Assembly (NCBI GenBank): GCA_017649925.1
Contig: JAGCFX010000070.1
Span: 1 to 64,000 of the forward strand
Length of the DNA stretch: 64,000 bases
Source: Paludibacteraceae bacterium
Lineage (GTDB): Bacteria > Bacteroidota > Bacteroidia > Bacteroidales > Paludibacteraceae
Direction: 5' to 3'
Part shown: in pieces, positions 27,199 to 35,086 of the stretch
Layout of the letters: each line of letters opens with the position of its first letter
How positions within the stretch are numbered: position 1 is the first letter of the stretch
Translations under genes and position numbers: made by a program
Notes under the pieces: generated by a model
Database searches by the model: none
The model's input: the letters and a program-made list of their open reading frames with translations, nothing else
What the model was told of the DNA's origin: nothing

Positions 27199-27501
27199 AT
27201 GCCTAAGATTTTTGAATATTTCGGATTTGTCTTTTTCTTCTATTCGAATGAACATGAGCCTATCCATGTACACGTAACTCATAAGGGATGCCAAAGTATT
27301 TTTGAACTCATTATGAATAATGGCATTCTGACGGAAATCCGCATGCGCGAAAAGGCAGGGGAAGAACCGTTGTCATCCAAAGATCAAAAGACTGCAGAAG
27401 AATTTATAAGAAAATACAGCAAGAATATTATCACCAAGTGGATAAAATTCTTCGTGTTGAGGCAAGCAGTAAAAAGTACAACCATTAAAACCAAATTATA
27501 A
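27199..27501 (+). CDS. DUF4160 family protein
   Basis: A 100-residue protein of the DUF4160 family. The core is EHEPIHVHVTHKG, with the conserved HVHV, after an aromatic-rich strand (FEYFGFVFFFYSN); a helix-rich C-terminus follows. Members are small cytoplasmic proteins of unknown function often encoded next to DUF2442, as here with 2 nt between the genes. Such pairs have been suggested as toxin-antitoxin modules, but I know of no proof for this family. The gene is more AT-rich than its housekeeping neighbours, which suggests acquisition. Confidence 0.85.
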   Translation: MPKIFEYFGFVFFFYSNEHEPIHVHVTHKGCQSIFELIMNNGILTEIRMREKAGEEPLSSKDQKTAEEFIRKYSKNIITKWIKFFVLRQAVKSTTIKTKL

Positions 27502-27503
27502 CT

Positions 27504-27758
27504 ATGAGCAGACTTTGTATAATAGGAGCAAAAGACGCGGGGAACTGTACTGTGGATTTGCAGTTTAGCGACCAAACGACCCGCCGAGTGGATATAGGTG
27601 ACTTCATCCGTCGTCACCCTCATCCGCAGTATAATAAGTATCTTGACCCGCGCAAGTTTAGTCAATTTGAGATAGAAGATGGCAACATTGTGTGGGGCAA
27701 GAGTTGGGATTTGATTTTTCCCATTGAGCAACTACATGCAGGTGTAATTGCCGACTAA
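27504..27758 (+). CDS. DUF2442 family protein
   Basis: An 84-residue protein resembling DUF2442. The pattern is two strands (VDLQFSDQTTRRVDIG), a partly basic middle (RRHPHPQYNKYLDPRKFSQFEI in short blocks) and GNIVWGKSWDLIFPIEQL near the end; the W-x-x-x-x-D-L/I-x-P segment is characteristic of the family. DUF2442 is often a DUF4160 partner. Some DUF2442 proteins resemble antitoxins or small DNA-binding proteins. This one has a long linker compared with the shortest members. Confidence 0.82.
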   Translation: MSRLCIIGAKDAGNCTVDLQFSDQTTRRVDIGDFIRRHPHPQYNKYLDPRKFSQFEIEDGNIVWGKSWDLIFPIEQLHAGVIAD

Positions 27759-28007
27759 CCTACCGCTGGCACCGACAGCGTAAAAATGGTGCACTGGGCT
27801 CAATAGTGTATAAAAGTGAGGGTAAAAAACAAAGAAAAAATGAGAGATGAGTAGGCTTCTCTACACACACACACACACAGCCAATGCGGGGCTGACGGGC
27901 AATTGTGTTAAACCGACTAATAGGTGGCAGAGACTTCGTGTCCCTGCTGCCTTTGTTTGTATATATTAACTAACCACATTTATTAATTTTCAAAAATTCT
28001 AACACTT
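27759..28007. other. Intergenic region with (AC)n microsatellite and hairpin
   Basis: No gene seen in 249 nt. It holds an (AC)n run of 17 nt at 27863-27879. Around 27924-27949, GGCAG..GAC / GTC..CTGCC can form an imperfect hairpin followed by a T-rich stretch, a possible terminator for the DUF pair. No clear TTG-N20-TAnnTTTG promoter was found for the secreted gene downstream. Confidence 0.5.
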
Positions 28008-28958
28008 ATGAAAAAATTTTTCCTTTTTATCGTAGCGCTATACGCTGTCAATGCCATGGCGACCGAAGGTGCGCTGAGCGGTAAGTTCTCTGTTTCCGCC
28101 ACGAAGCAAGTGCATTTCTCCAAAGGTAACTTGCAGTACGACACGGTAAATGCCGTGTGGAGTTTTGCTGCTAAACAGTATGACATTATCGGCAATGCTA
28201 ATATGAATGGTGGTCAACTCGGTGAGGTGATTGACCTCTTTGGTTTTGGAACCGGCGATGCCCCTACCAAATATACGTATAATGATGAGGATTATGCAGA
28301 ATTCCACGAGTGGGGTGCTAATCCTATCAGTAATGGCGGTAATGCAGCCGACCTCTGGCGTACATTGACCAAAGACGAGTGGGCGTATCTATTCCGCAGT
28401 CGTACCAACGCGGCAAGCCTGATCGGATATGCTTTGATTGGAGGGCGACATGGTTTAGTGCTTCTTCCAGACAATTGGACTCTCCCTGAAGGCGCTTCGT
28501 TTTATTCCATAACCGAAAAGGGCCTCGCTTGGGATGATAATTGGGGCTCTGGCGCCTATCTTGACGAAAATGGAGGTCACCTCAATGACAATGATTATAC
28601 CACAGAACAGTGGACACAACTGGAAACGGCAGGTGCGGTCTTTTTGCCCCTGGCCGGTTTTCGGATGTATCAGGGGGACAATACGAGGTTGGAACAAATT
28701 AATGAGATAGGTTTTTACAGGAGTAGTACAGCAGGAAATTATGTGGTGGTTTTCCAAGATGAAGCTATTTTCCCTCCATATGATAACGCCATAATTTCTA
28801 GGGGTGGTAGTGTTCGCCTTGTGCATGATTATTCTCCTTCCACAGGTATTGACGACGTACAGGACAATGTACAATGCACAAAGGTCATCCGTGATGGTCA
28901 AATCTACATCCTCCGCGGCGATAAGACCTACACCGTAACGGGGCAAGAGGTTAAATAG
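28008..28958 (+). CDS. Secreted protein with short Por-like C-terminal tail
   Basis: A 316-residue exported protein: signal peptide MKKFFLFIVALYAVNAMA, then a domain with VSATKQVHFSKGNLQYDT, IDLFGFGTGDAP, LWRTLTKDEWAYLFRSR and LPLAGFRM. This layout is frequent in secreted Bacteroidales proteins and resembles the FISUMP/DUF1566 kind; I cannot name the family with certainty. The C-terminus KVIRDGQIYILRGDKTYTV ends in TGQEVK. Similar tails end other secreted Bacteroidales proteins and resemble the last strands of type IX signals. A terminator follows. Confidence 0.75.
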   Translation: MKKFFLFIVALYAVNAMATEGALSGKFSVSATKQVHFSKGNLQYDTVNAVWSFAAKQYDIIGNANMNGGQLGEVIDLFGFGTGDAPTKYTYNDEDYAEFHEWGANPISNGGNAADLWRTLTKDEWAYLFRSRTNAASLIGYALIGGRHGLVLLPDNWTLPEGASFYSITEKGLAWDDNWGSGAYLDENGGHLNDNDYTTEQWTQLETAGAVFLPLAGFRMYQGDNTRLEQINEIGFYRSSTAGNYVVVFQDEAIFPPYDNAIISRGGSVRLVHDYSPSTGIDDVQDNVQCTKVIRDGQIYILRGDKTYTVTGQEVK

Positions 28959-28987
28959 ATCACATTTCTTTAGTGCGTATATAAAGT

Positions 28988-29020
28988 GGATCAGGCTCTC
29001 TCGAAGCCTGGTCCTTTTTT
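28988..29020 (+). terminator. Terminator after the secreted protein
   Basis: GGATCAGGCT and AGCCTGGTCC form a ten-base-pair stem (one G-T pair), followed by six T. A degenerate copy of this arrangement lies at 48559-48590. Confidence 0.88.
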
Positions 29021-29037
29021 GACATAAACTTGCGGTA

Positions 29038-29472
29038 TTAGAGGGTAGGATGTTCTTTTCGGATGACTGCTCGAATGAAATTATCGATGCGAGCATAGAT
29101 TGTATAATTGCCGTCCTTATCGCGTGGAGCGATAGGATCGGGTTTGCCTTTGAGTTGCTTATAAAAACGCTCTTTGTATGAATCCAGGAGTGCCTGTTTT
29201 TCAGGCGATAGTGGCGTTTTGTGTTTGAGCGCGTTGATGAATTCCATGGCAAGGTGTGAGGCGGCCCCGAAGGATTTTTGGTTCTCGAGTTCTGCACCTT
29301 CCACGGGACACGCGACATAGTTGCGAGGGTTAGGGATATACGCCTCAAGTCGTCCGATTTTGGTGATGTTTCCTTCGTAGTCACGGAATTTCTTTCGGCG
29401 CTCGACGGTCCCATTTTTGGAGTGAGCGCCAATCATTTCCTCGATATGAGGATTGTGTTTGATTTTAGCCAT
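29038..29472 (-). CDS. Conserved small Bacteroidales protein of unknown function
   Basis: A 144-residue, basic cytoplasmic protein: MAKIKHNPHIEEMIGAHSK at the start, KKFRDYEGNITKIG, NPRNYVACPVEGAEL, SFGAASHLAMEFINA, then a charged helical region. I recall similar proteins starting MAKxKHxPxxEEIxGALSKG in Bacteroides and Prevotella, with no known function. A longer overlapping frame on the same strand (28455-29432) has no recognisable features. The promoter at 29692-29722 gives it a leader of about 210 nt that carries the 11-bp repeat array and a palindrome. Confidence 0.8.
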   Translation of the reverse strand: MAKIKHNPHIEEMIGAHSKNGTVERRKKFRDYEGNITKIGRLEAYIPNPRNYVACPVEGAELENQKSFGAASHLAMEFINALKHKTPLSPEKQALLDSYKERFYKQLKGKPDPIAPRDKDGNYTIYARIDNFIRAVIRKEHPTL

Positions 29473-29540
29473 ATGAAATAAGGGATTTTATTCGGAAGTG
29501 AACCGCGATTAGGACTTTGTGCAGATAATACAAATAATTA

Positions 29541-29595
29541 CGCACTTACGACGTACTTACCTCGCACTTACCGCACACTTATCACGCACTAAATT
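29541..29595. repeat. Array of five 11-bp units
   Basis: Five successive units of exactly 11 nt: CGCACTTACGA, CGTACTTACCT, CGCACTTACCG, CACACTTATCA, CGCACTAAATT. Sites of one helical turn suggest phased protein binding. A second array with the same period and a different unit is at 48600-48654. Confidence 0.85.
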
Positions 29596-29613
29596 TTGGT
29601 TGCATTTTCTTTG

Positions 29614-29638
29614 GTATTATATACGTAGTATATAATAC
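29614..29638. repeat. Perfect palindrome GTATTATATAC / GTATATAATAC
   Basis: Two perfect 11-bp arms separated by GTA, 18 nt after the array. The palindrome at 48732-48754 has the same form (GTATATATAC arms, 3-nt spacer), so this looks like one type of element present twice. Confidence 0.85.
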
Positions 29639-29691
29639 TGGAGAGTTAGGGATTGTTGATGAAAATGAGACTGTTTTTCGCTTTTCGGGTG

Positions 29692-29722
29692 CAAAGATAC
29701 AATAAAAAATCCAAATATGCAA
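29692..29722 (-). promoter_or_regulatory. Promoter for the 29 kb minus-strand gene
   Basis: Minus strand: TTG at 29722-29720, spacer starting CATATTTG, TATCTTTG at 29699-29692, then CACCC. Spacer 20 nt. Divergent from the promoter at 29761. Confidence 0.8.
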
Positions 29723-29760
29723 ATAAAAATACGATTTTACGCGAAAAAATGCTCGCGCGC

Positions 29761-29791
29761 TTGCATATGTCAAAAAAAAGTATTATTTTTG
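29761..29791 (+). promoter_or_regulatory. Promoter for the TPM-LemA genes
   Basis: TTG at 29761, spacer CATATGTC plus A-tract, TATTTTTG at 29784-29791, then CAGCC. The start codon is at 29800, so the transcript should be leaderless or nearly so. Confidence 0.82.
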
Positions 29792-29799
29792 CAGCCAGA

Positions 29800-30609
29800 A
29801 TGAGAAATACGCTTAGAGCAATAGTTCTGACGGTGGCTGTTTTTATGGCCACTTTGGCTTATGCGGTGGTATACACGCCGAGTACGGTGCCTAATCCCAA
29901 GAAGGCCGGTCAGGAGTGCTACGTCGCCAATCCGGACGATATTCTTACGGCCGATGATGTCGGTTTTCTGAATACCTGTGCCGCGCGATTGGAGCGGGAG
30001 ACGAAAGTGGAGTTGTGCGTTGTAGCGCTTGGTTCTATCGGTGATGCGGAGTGTTTTGATTTCTCGTATGAGCTATTCCAGCGTTGGGGCCTTGGAAAGA
30101 AAGGTAAAAATACCGGTGTGCTCATTGTCTTTGTGCTCGATAGCCATGACATCCGTATCATGACCGGAACCGGAATAGAAGGAGTGCTGACGGACGCGCA
30201 GTGCTCGCAGATCATACACGACGAAATGATTCCTGCTTTCCGTGAAGGTAAGTATGGCGAGGGATTGTGCTGCGGTGCATTGGCCATCTATGAGATCTGT
30301 ACGGGTGGTGCAGCGCCGGAAGAGTTGCTCAATATGACATCCGTCACCAACCGTGGCAAATACGCCTCGTCGGACGATAGCGAAGAGAGTTGGGCAGGCT
30401 TCATCCTAATTACCGTTTTCCTCATTGTTATCATCATTGTTATCTGGAAGTCCAGTAGAAAAGGCGGCAGCGGCGGCGGTGGTTCCGGTAGCGGTTACTA
30501 CGGCGGCGGATACTATGGTGGCGGAGGCGGTTTCTCCGGAGGCTTCAGTGGCGGCGGCTCATGGGGCGGCGGTTCCACATCCGGAGGCGGTGCCGGTGGT
30601 AGATGGTAA
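29800..30609 (+). CDS. TPM-domain (YgcG family) protein with Gly-rich tail
   Basis: A 269-residue exported protein: signal peptide RNTLRAIVLTVAVFMATLAYA, then a TPM domain at about 45-185 (LTADDVGFLNTCAARLERET, GKKGKNTGVLIVF, IRIMTGTGIEGVLTD), a membrane helix at about 195-215, and a glycine/serine/tyrosine-rich tail ending GGAGGRW. TPM proteins have been tied to phosphatase activity and photosystem repair in plants; the bacterial role is unclear. They are commonly encoded next to LemA, as here (24 nt apart). I use ATG 29800; the 49-codon extension upstream spans the promoter. Confidence 0.88.
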   Translation: MRNTLRAIVLTVAVFMATLAYAVVYTPSTVPNPKKAGQECYVANPDDILTADDVGFLNTCAARLERETKVELCVVALGSIGDAECFDFSYELFQRWGLGKKGKNTGVLIVFVLDSHDIRIMTGTGIEGVLTDAQCSQIIHDEMIPAFREGKYGEGLCCGALAIYEICTGGAAPEELLNMTSVTNRGKYASSDDSEESWAGFILITVFLIVIIIVIWKSSRKGGSGGGGSGSGYYGGGYYGGGGGFSGGFSGGGSWGGGSTSGGGAGGRW

Positions 30610-30633
30610 ATACGACAAACAAAATTTAACAAT

Positions 30634-31221
30634 ATGAAAAGATTATTACCTTGGATTGTGGTACTGGGTGTGCTGGCAATCATCGTCCTTTGGGGCGTAA
30701 ACATGTACAACGGCTTAGTGGAGAACGAAGAGAAAGTGGAGTCCGCTTGGTCGCAAGTAGAAAACCAATATCAGCGTCGCGCAGATCTTGTTCCGAACCT
30801 CGTGGCTACCGTTAAAGGCTACGCTACGCATGAGAAAGAGACGTTTGAGAACGTGACAAAAGCTCGTGCTCGTGCTACCCGCGTGGTGATCGACCCGTCG
30901 AACGTCACTCCGGAGCAGTTGGCTGAGTTCCAGGCAGCACAAGGTCAGTTGAGCCAAGCGCTGGGTCGCCTGTTGGCTGTAGCGGAGAACTATCCGCAGT
31001 TGAAGGCTAACGAGAACTTCCGTGACCTGCAGGCACAACTGGAGGGCACAGAGAACCGTATTGCTGTTGCTCGTCAGCAGTTCAATGACACGGCACGCGA
31101 GTATAACACCAAGGTGCGCCGCTTCCCGGGCAACATCATCGCTTCTTTCTTTGGTTTCGAGCGTAAACCGTATTTTGAGGCTGACGAGGAGAGCAAACAG
31201 GCACCGAAAGTAGAATTCTAA
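30634..31221 (+). CDS. LemA family protein
   Basis: A 195-residue membrane-anchored protein: one N-terminal helix (LLPWIVVLGVLAIIVLWGV) and an extracytoplasmic helical bundle with the LemA signature VESAWSQVENQYQRRADLVPN and LVATVKGYATHEKETF. LemA proteins are found beside TPM proteins and may act in envelope stress or membrane modification; the molecular role is not established. The final 20 residues are charged. Confidence 0.93.
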   Translation: MKRLLPWIVVLGVLAIIVLWGVNMYNGLVENEEKVESAWSQVENQYQRRADLVPNLVATVKGYATHEKETFENVTKARARATRVVIDPSNVTPEQLAEFQAAQGQLSQALGRLLAVAENYPQLKANENFRDLQAQLEGTENRIAVARQQFNDTAREYNTKVRRFPGNIIASFFGFERKPYFEADEESKQAPKVEF

Positions 31222-31233
31222 TTTTGCATCATT

Positions 31234-32685
31234 ATGGCAAGTACACGACAAGAAATTATTGACGAACTCAAGCAGTTACTCGAGCAGGGAGGAGAAGATC
31301 TCAAAGAGCAGGTGGATCGTCTGAAGACTCGTTTCTACAGTCTTACCGAAGAGGGCGAATCCGAGGACTTATCTGCGGCAGAAGAGGCATTCAAGACACT
31401 ACTGAATGAGTACAAGACCAAACGCGCAGAGGTATTGGCAGCGCAAGCGAAAGAGCAGGAAGAGAACCTTGCTCGCAAGCAGGCTATCCTCAACGAGATG
31501 AAAACGCTCGCGGAGGGAGAGACCGATGGCGTGATGGCTAATCTACAACGTATGCGAGAGTTACAAGCCGAATGGAAGACCATTGGCGCTGTACCTGCCA
31601 CCAAAATGCAAGAAGTACGCAAGTCATACCAGCAATATCAGGAGCAGTTCTACGACCTAGTGAAGATTAATATAGAGTTGCGGGATCTGGATTTTAAGAA
31701 GAACCTTGAGCTCAAGACCCTTCTCTGCGAGGCTGCTGAGCGCTTGGAGAACAATAGTAATATCGTTGAGGCTTCACGTGCGTTACAGCAACTGCATGAC
31801 GAATGGGCGGAGATTGGTCCCGTTGCGCGTGACTTGCGCGAGCAACTGTGGGAACGCTTCAAAGCCGCTTCATCTATTATCAACAAGAAACATCAGGCCT
31901 ACTTTGACGAACTGCATGCCAAAGAACAAGAGAACCTGACGCGCAAACAGGCTATTCTGGATCAACTCAAAGCGATCAACGAACCCATTGTGAACGGTGA
32001 GCCGCTCAGCGCAAAGAAATGGGAGGAAGTGGCAGAAAAAGTGCAGGCTCTGCAAAACGAATGGCGCACTATCGGCTTTGCTCCGAAGAAACATAATCAA
32101 GCCATCTACGATGCTTACCGGGCGGAGTGTGACCGTTTCTTCCACGCTAAGACAGAGTATTTCAAGGACTTGCGTGATACCTTCTCTTCCAACCTCAAGC
32201 ACAAACGTACGCTCGCAGAGCAGGCAAAAGAGATAATGGACAACCTCAAATCGCAGCTCGAGAACGGCGAAGCAACCCGTGAATACTGGGATGAGGCTAC
32301 CAAACAAGTGCAGGCGCTGCAGGCCGAATGGAAGACCGTCGGAGCTGTAACGCGTAAGTATTCCGATGAGGTTTGGAAACAGTTCTCCGGAGCATGTGAT
32401 GAGTTCTTTAACGCAAAGCGTGAGGCGGTCAAAGAGTCCAGAGCCGAGTTCCGTAAGTCCAAGGCAGCGCATGCTATGCGAGCTGCTGCTAATCAGGGCG
32501 CGGATGGGCTGCGCAAGATGCGTGACAGACTCCAGCAGGAGATTAAAACTGCGGAGAACAACATCCTTTTCTTTACGGCCAAATCCAAGACGGCTAACAA
32601 ACTCGTGGATAGTATGCAGCAGAAAATAGATGAGCTTAAAAAGCAGCTGAATGATATTCAAGAGAAAATCGACAACGAAGAATAA
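31234..32685 (+). CDS. DUF349 repeat protein
   Basis: A 483-residue, highly charged, almost all-helical protein with at least four DUF349 repeats. The repeat cores are LQAEWKTIGAVP, LHDEWAEIGPVAR, LQNEWRTIGFAPKK and LQAEWKTVGAVTRK, roughly 70-75 residues apart. A C-terminal coiled coil follows from about residue 420 (MRDRLQQEIKTAENN to the end). DUF349 proteins are cytoplasmic and of unknown function. It is followed at once by an ATPase gene whose start overlaps its stop. Confidence 0.9.
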   Translation: MASTRQEIIDELKQLLEQGGEDLKEQVDRLKTRFYSLTEEGESEDLSAAEEAFKTLLNEYKTKRAEVLAAQAKEQEENLARKQAILNEMKTLAEGETDGVMANLQRMRELQAEWKTIGAVPATKMQEVRKSYQQYQEQFYDLVKINIELRDLDFKKNLELKTLLCEAAERLENNSNIVEASRALQQLHDEWAEIGPVARDLREQLWERFKAASSIINKKHQAYFDELHAKEQENLTRKQAILDQLKAINEPIVNGEPLSAKKWEEVAEKVQALQNEWRTIGFAPKKHNQAIYDAYRAECDRFFHAKTEYFKDLRDTFSSNLKHKRTLAEQAKEIMDNLKSQLENGEATREYWDEATKQVQALQAEWKTVGAVTRKYSDEVWKQFSGACDEFFNAKREAVKESRAEFRKSKAAHAMRAAANQGADGLRKMRDRLQQEIKTAENNILFFTAKSKTANKLVDSMQQKIDELKKQLNDIQEKIDNEE

Positions 32686-33347
32686 TGGCAGAACTGATTG
32701 ATTATAAGAACGTTGAGATTCGTCAGGCAGATCAGATTGTGCTGCATAACGTGACGCTCACCGTACAAAGCGGCGAGATGATTTACCTGCTTGGCAAAGT
32801 AGGAAGCGGTAAGTCATCGTTCATGAAGACACTCTATGGCGCGTTGCCTATTGTCAGCGGAGAGGCGCGTGTGCTCGAGTACGACATGATGGATATCCGC
32901 CGTCGCAAACTGCCTTATCTCCGTCGCCGCTTAGGCATCATCTTCCAGGACTATAAACTGCTCACGGATCGCTCGGTGGAAGAGAACCTATTGTTCGTCC
33001 TGCGCGCAACAGGTTGGAAAGACAAGGTCCTCATGCGCAATCATGTACACGAAGTGTTGGAGCAAGTGGGCATGGAGACGAAGGCTTACAAGAAACCTTA
33101 CGAACTATCCGGAGGCGAGCAACAACGTGTTGTTATCGCCCGTGCGTTGCTCAACTCGCCGGAAATCATTCTAGCGGACGAGCCGACCGGAAATCTGGAT
33201 GTGGATACCGGGCGGGAAATCATGGAATTGCTCTATTCGATCAGCCAAGCCGGTATCACGGTACTCATGTCAACTCACAATCGCCAATGGCCGGAGAAGT
33301 TCCCCGGCAAGAACTGGGTGTTTGAGGATGGAGAGATAAGAGTATGA
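32685..33347 (+). CDS. ftsE: ABC transporter ATP-binding protein, FtsE-like
   Basis: A 220-residue ABC ATPase with Walker [13 protein letters not shown]-loop IIFQDYKLL, signature [16 protein letters not shown], Walker [12 protein letters not shown] and H-loop STHN. Length and the [16 protein letters not shown] region fit FtsE, which with FtsX links cell-wall hydrolysis to division. No ftsX is adjacent, so its membrane partner must lie elsewhere; a LolD-like role cannot be excluded. It overlaps its neighbours by 1 and 4 nt. Confidence 0.82.
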   Translation: MAELIDYKNVEIRQADQIVLHNVTLTVQSGEMIYLLGKVGSGKSSFMKTLYGALPIVSGEARVLEYDMMDIRRRKLPYLRRRLGIIFQDYKLLTDRSVEENLLFVLRATGWKDKVLMRNHVHEVLEQVGMETKAYKKPYELSGGEQQRVVIARALLNSPEIILADEPTGNLDVDTGREIMELLYSISQAGITVLMSTHNRQWPEKFPGKNWVFEDGEIRV

Positions 33348-33760
33348 GTATCAACGATTTACAAGACGAGATAATTGAAGAGTTTGAAGCGTTCGACGAT
33401 TGGTTGGGACGCTATCAGCTTATTGCTGAATACGCTAATGAGTTGAAAAAAGATCCGTTGCCTGAGAAGGACAAGACGGAGCAAAACCTCATTGACGGCT
33501 GCCAGTCGAAGGTATGGTTTACGGTACGTGTAGAGAACGGGAATTTATATTTCCGCGGAGACTCGGATGCTCTTTTGGTCAAAGGAATCGTGGCATTGCT
33601 GCTGCATGTGCTGAGCGGTCACACACCTAAAGAGATTCTTGCAGCCGACCTTTATTTCATTGAGCGCATCGGCTTGCGTGAGCACCTTAGTCCTACGCGC
33701 TCCAACGGTATCACGGCGATGCTCAAGCAAATTAAACTATACGCACTCGCGTTATCATGA
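33344..33760 (+). CDS. sufE: SufE family protein
   Basis: A 138-residue sulfur-acceptor protein. SufE accepts persulfide sulfur from the cysteine desulfurase SufS and hands it to the SufBCD scaffold for Fe-S assembly. The active-site Cys is in NLIDGCQSKVWF (about residue 50), followed by GDSDALLVKGIVALLL and the C-terminal helix. No other suf genes are near. Its start and end both overlap neighbours by 4 nt. Confidence 0.93.
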   Translation: MSINDLQDEIIEEFEAFDDWLGRYQLIAEYANELKKDPLPEKDKTEQNLIDGCQSKVWFTVRVENGNLYFRGDSDALLVKGIVALLLHVLSGHTPKEILAADLYFIERIGLREHLSPTRSNGITAMLKQIKLYALALS

Positions 33761-34296
33761 CACTTCCGATCTATTTAGTGGGGTACATGGGAGCCGGTAA
33801 GACGACTGCCGGACGATTGTTGGCTGATAAACTCGGCTGGCATTTTGTGGATCTGGACGAAGCCTTCCGAGAGATTCACGGCTATACTACCGCTGAATAT
33901 ATCCGCGAGTTCGGTATTGATGATTTCCGCAAGAAGGAGAAATACGTGCTCGAGGACATCGCAGACGAGTGTCCTTACGAAAAAGTCATCTATGCCACAG
34001 GTGGAGGATACCCTTGCTGGGAAGATAACATGGAGTGTCTCCGTGAATTGGGTACCAGTATTTATATCCGTTGGAAACCGGAACACCTCGCCAAACGATT
34101 GAGTCTCACGGACTTAAGCGAACGGCCGGTGTTACAAGGCCGCACGGAAGAAGAGTTGTTGGCCTTCATCGCACCGCAACTCGAAGCGCGCGAGCCTTTC
34201 TACGCCAAAGCTAATCATATTCTTGACGTCGATATATGCGATGAAAACTCCGACGAGCGCATCGCCGAAGAACTCTACGAATTTCTAAAGTCTTAG
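33757..34296 (+). CDS. aroK: Shikimate kinase
   Basis: Phosphorylates shikimate in the chorismate pathway. A 179-residue P-loop kinase: Walker A GYMGAGKTTAGRLLA, substrate-binding VDLDEAF, a DDFRKKE region with the conserved Arg, ATGGGYPCW and the lid region around SERPVLQGR. Its stop overlaps, tail to tail, the stop of the small minus-strand gene by 4 nt. Confidence 0.95.
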   Translation: MTLPIYLVGYMGAGKTTAGRLLADKLGWHFVDLDEAFREIHGYTTAEYIREFGIDDFRKKEKYVLEDIADECPYEKVIYATGGGYPCWEDNMECLRELGTSIYIRWKPEHLAKRLSLTDLSERPVLQGRTEEELLAFIAPQLEAREPFYAKANHILDVDICDENSDERIAEELYEFLKS

Positions 34297-34616
34297 TATT
34301 CCCAGTTATCGTTGTCTTTCCAGACAATAAGACCCGTCTCTTTGTCGATGGTCGCTAACGGGAAAATAGAAGTAAAGGGTGGGGTAATGGTCTTTATGAG
34401 TTGCCACTCCTTATTATATACGCGTGCGCACGACGAGCATTGCGGCGCACAAGCAGTCATTACCACCCATATTGAGTCTGCACCTTGATACACCTCCATC
34501 GTTGTGCTATCCGTCATTTGATAGCGTGTAAACGGACCGTCCTCTTCTAAGATCTGAGGCTTCCCGCCTAACAACATTAAGTTGGCGAGAATGGCGATAT
34601 AACAAAGGATTCTCAT
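34293..34616 (-). CDS. Small secreted protein of unknown function
   Basis: A 107-residue protein with a short signal-like N-terminus (MRILCYIAILANLMLLGG). The Cys pattern ACAPQCSSCARVY may form a disulfide or metal site. Strand-rich sequence follows, ending DKETGLIVWKDNDNWEY. I do not recognise a family. It is the last gene of the porU-porV-ispF run, overlapping ispF by 4 nt. Confidence 0.65.
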   Translation of the reverse strand: MRILCYIAILANLMLLGGKPQILEEDGPFTRYQMTDSTTMEVYQGADSIWVVMTACAPQCSSCARVYNKEWQLIKTITPPFTSIFPLATIDKETGLIVWKDNDNWEY

Positions 34617-35083
34617 TGAATAAGCACCACGGCATACGCGGCAATACCTTCTTCACGCCCTACAAACCCCAAATGTTCTGTAGTGGTCGCTTTGAGGCTT
34701 ACTTGGCTCGGTTGAACACCCATCACATCCGCCAGACAAGCCTGCATAGCATCAATAAACGGGTTCAGTTTCGGAGCTTGCGCACAGATCGTGATATCGC
34801 AGTTGCCTAACTCATACCCGGCTTCACGCAGCATTTCCATCACGCGGCGTAGTAGAATTTTCGAGTCTATACCTTCATACTCGTTGCCTTTGGTATCCGG
34901 GAAATGATAGCCGATGTCGCGCATGGCGGCAGCGCCTAACAACGCATCGCACAACGCATGAATGACCACGTCGGCATCCGAATGACCCAACAGGCCGCGA
35001 TCACACGGCACCTCAATTCCCCCTAACCACAATTTGCGGTCAGGGGAGAATTGATGTACATCGTATCCAAAACCAATACGCAT
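34613..35083 (-). CDS. ispF: 2-C-methyl-D-erythritol 2,4-cyclodiphosphate synthase
   Basis: Fifth step of the MEP isoprenoid pathway. The 156 residues start MRIGFGYDVHQF (zinc ligands Asp8 and His10), then GHSDADVVIHALCDALLGA with the zinc His, IGYHFPD and, near the end, KATTTEHLGFVGREEGI. It follows porV by 3 nt. I recall the same order, FAH-porU-porV-ispF, from Porphyromonas gingivalis, so the linkage to the type IX genes is old, though the function is unrelated. Confidence 0.96.
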   Translation of the reverse strand: MRIGFGYDVHQFSPDRKLWLGGIEVPCDRGLLGHSDADVVIHALCDALLGAAAMRDIGYHFPDTKGNEYEGIDSKILLRRVMEMLREAGYELGNCDITICAQAPKLNPFIDAMQACLADVMGVQPSQVSLKATTTEHLGFVGREEGIAAYAVVLIQ

Positions 35084-35086
35084 GGC

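Noticed and set aside
27759..28007. Riboswitch before the secreted gene
   Set aside because: I looked for conserved aptamer blocks and found only a weak hairpin and an (AC)n run.
28455..29432. Long minus-strand ORF (325 residues)
   Set aside because: It overlaps the recognisable 29038-29472 protein in another frame and the secreted gene on the + strand; its composition is rich in Ser, Arg and Thr with no motif, typical of a shadow frame.
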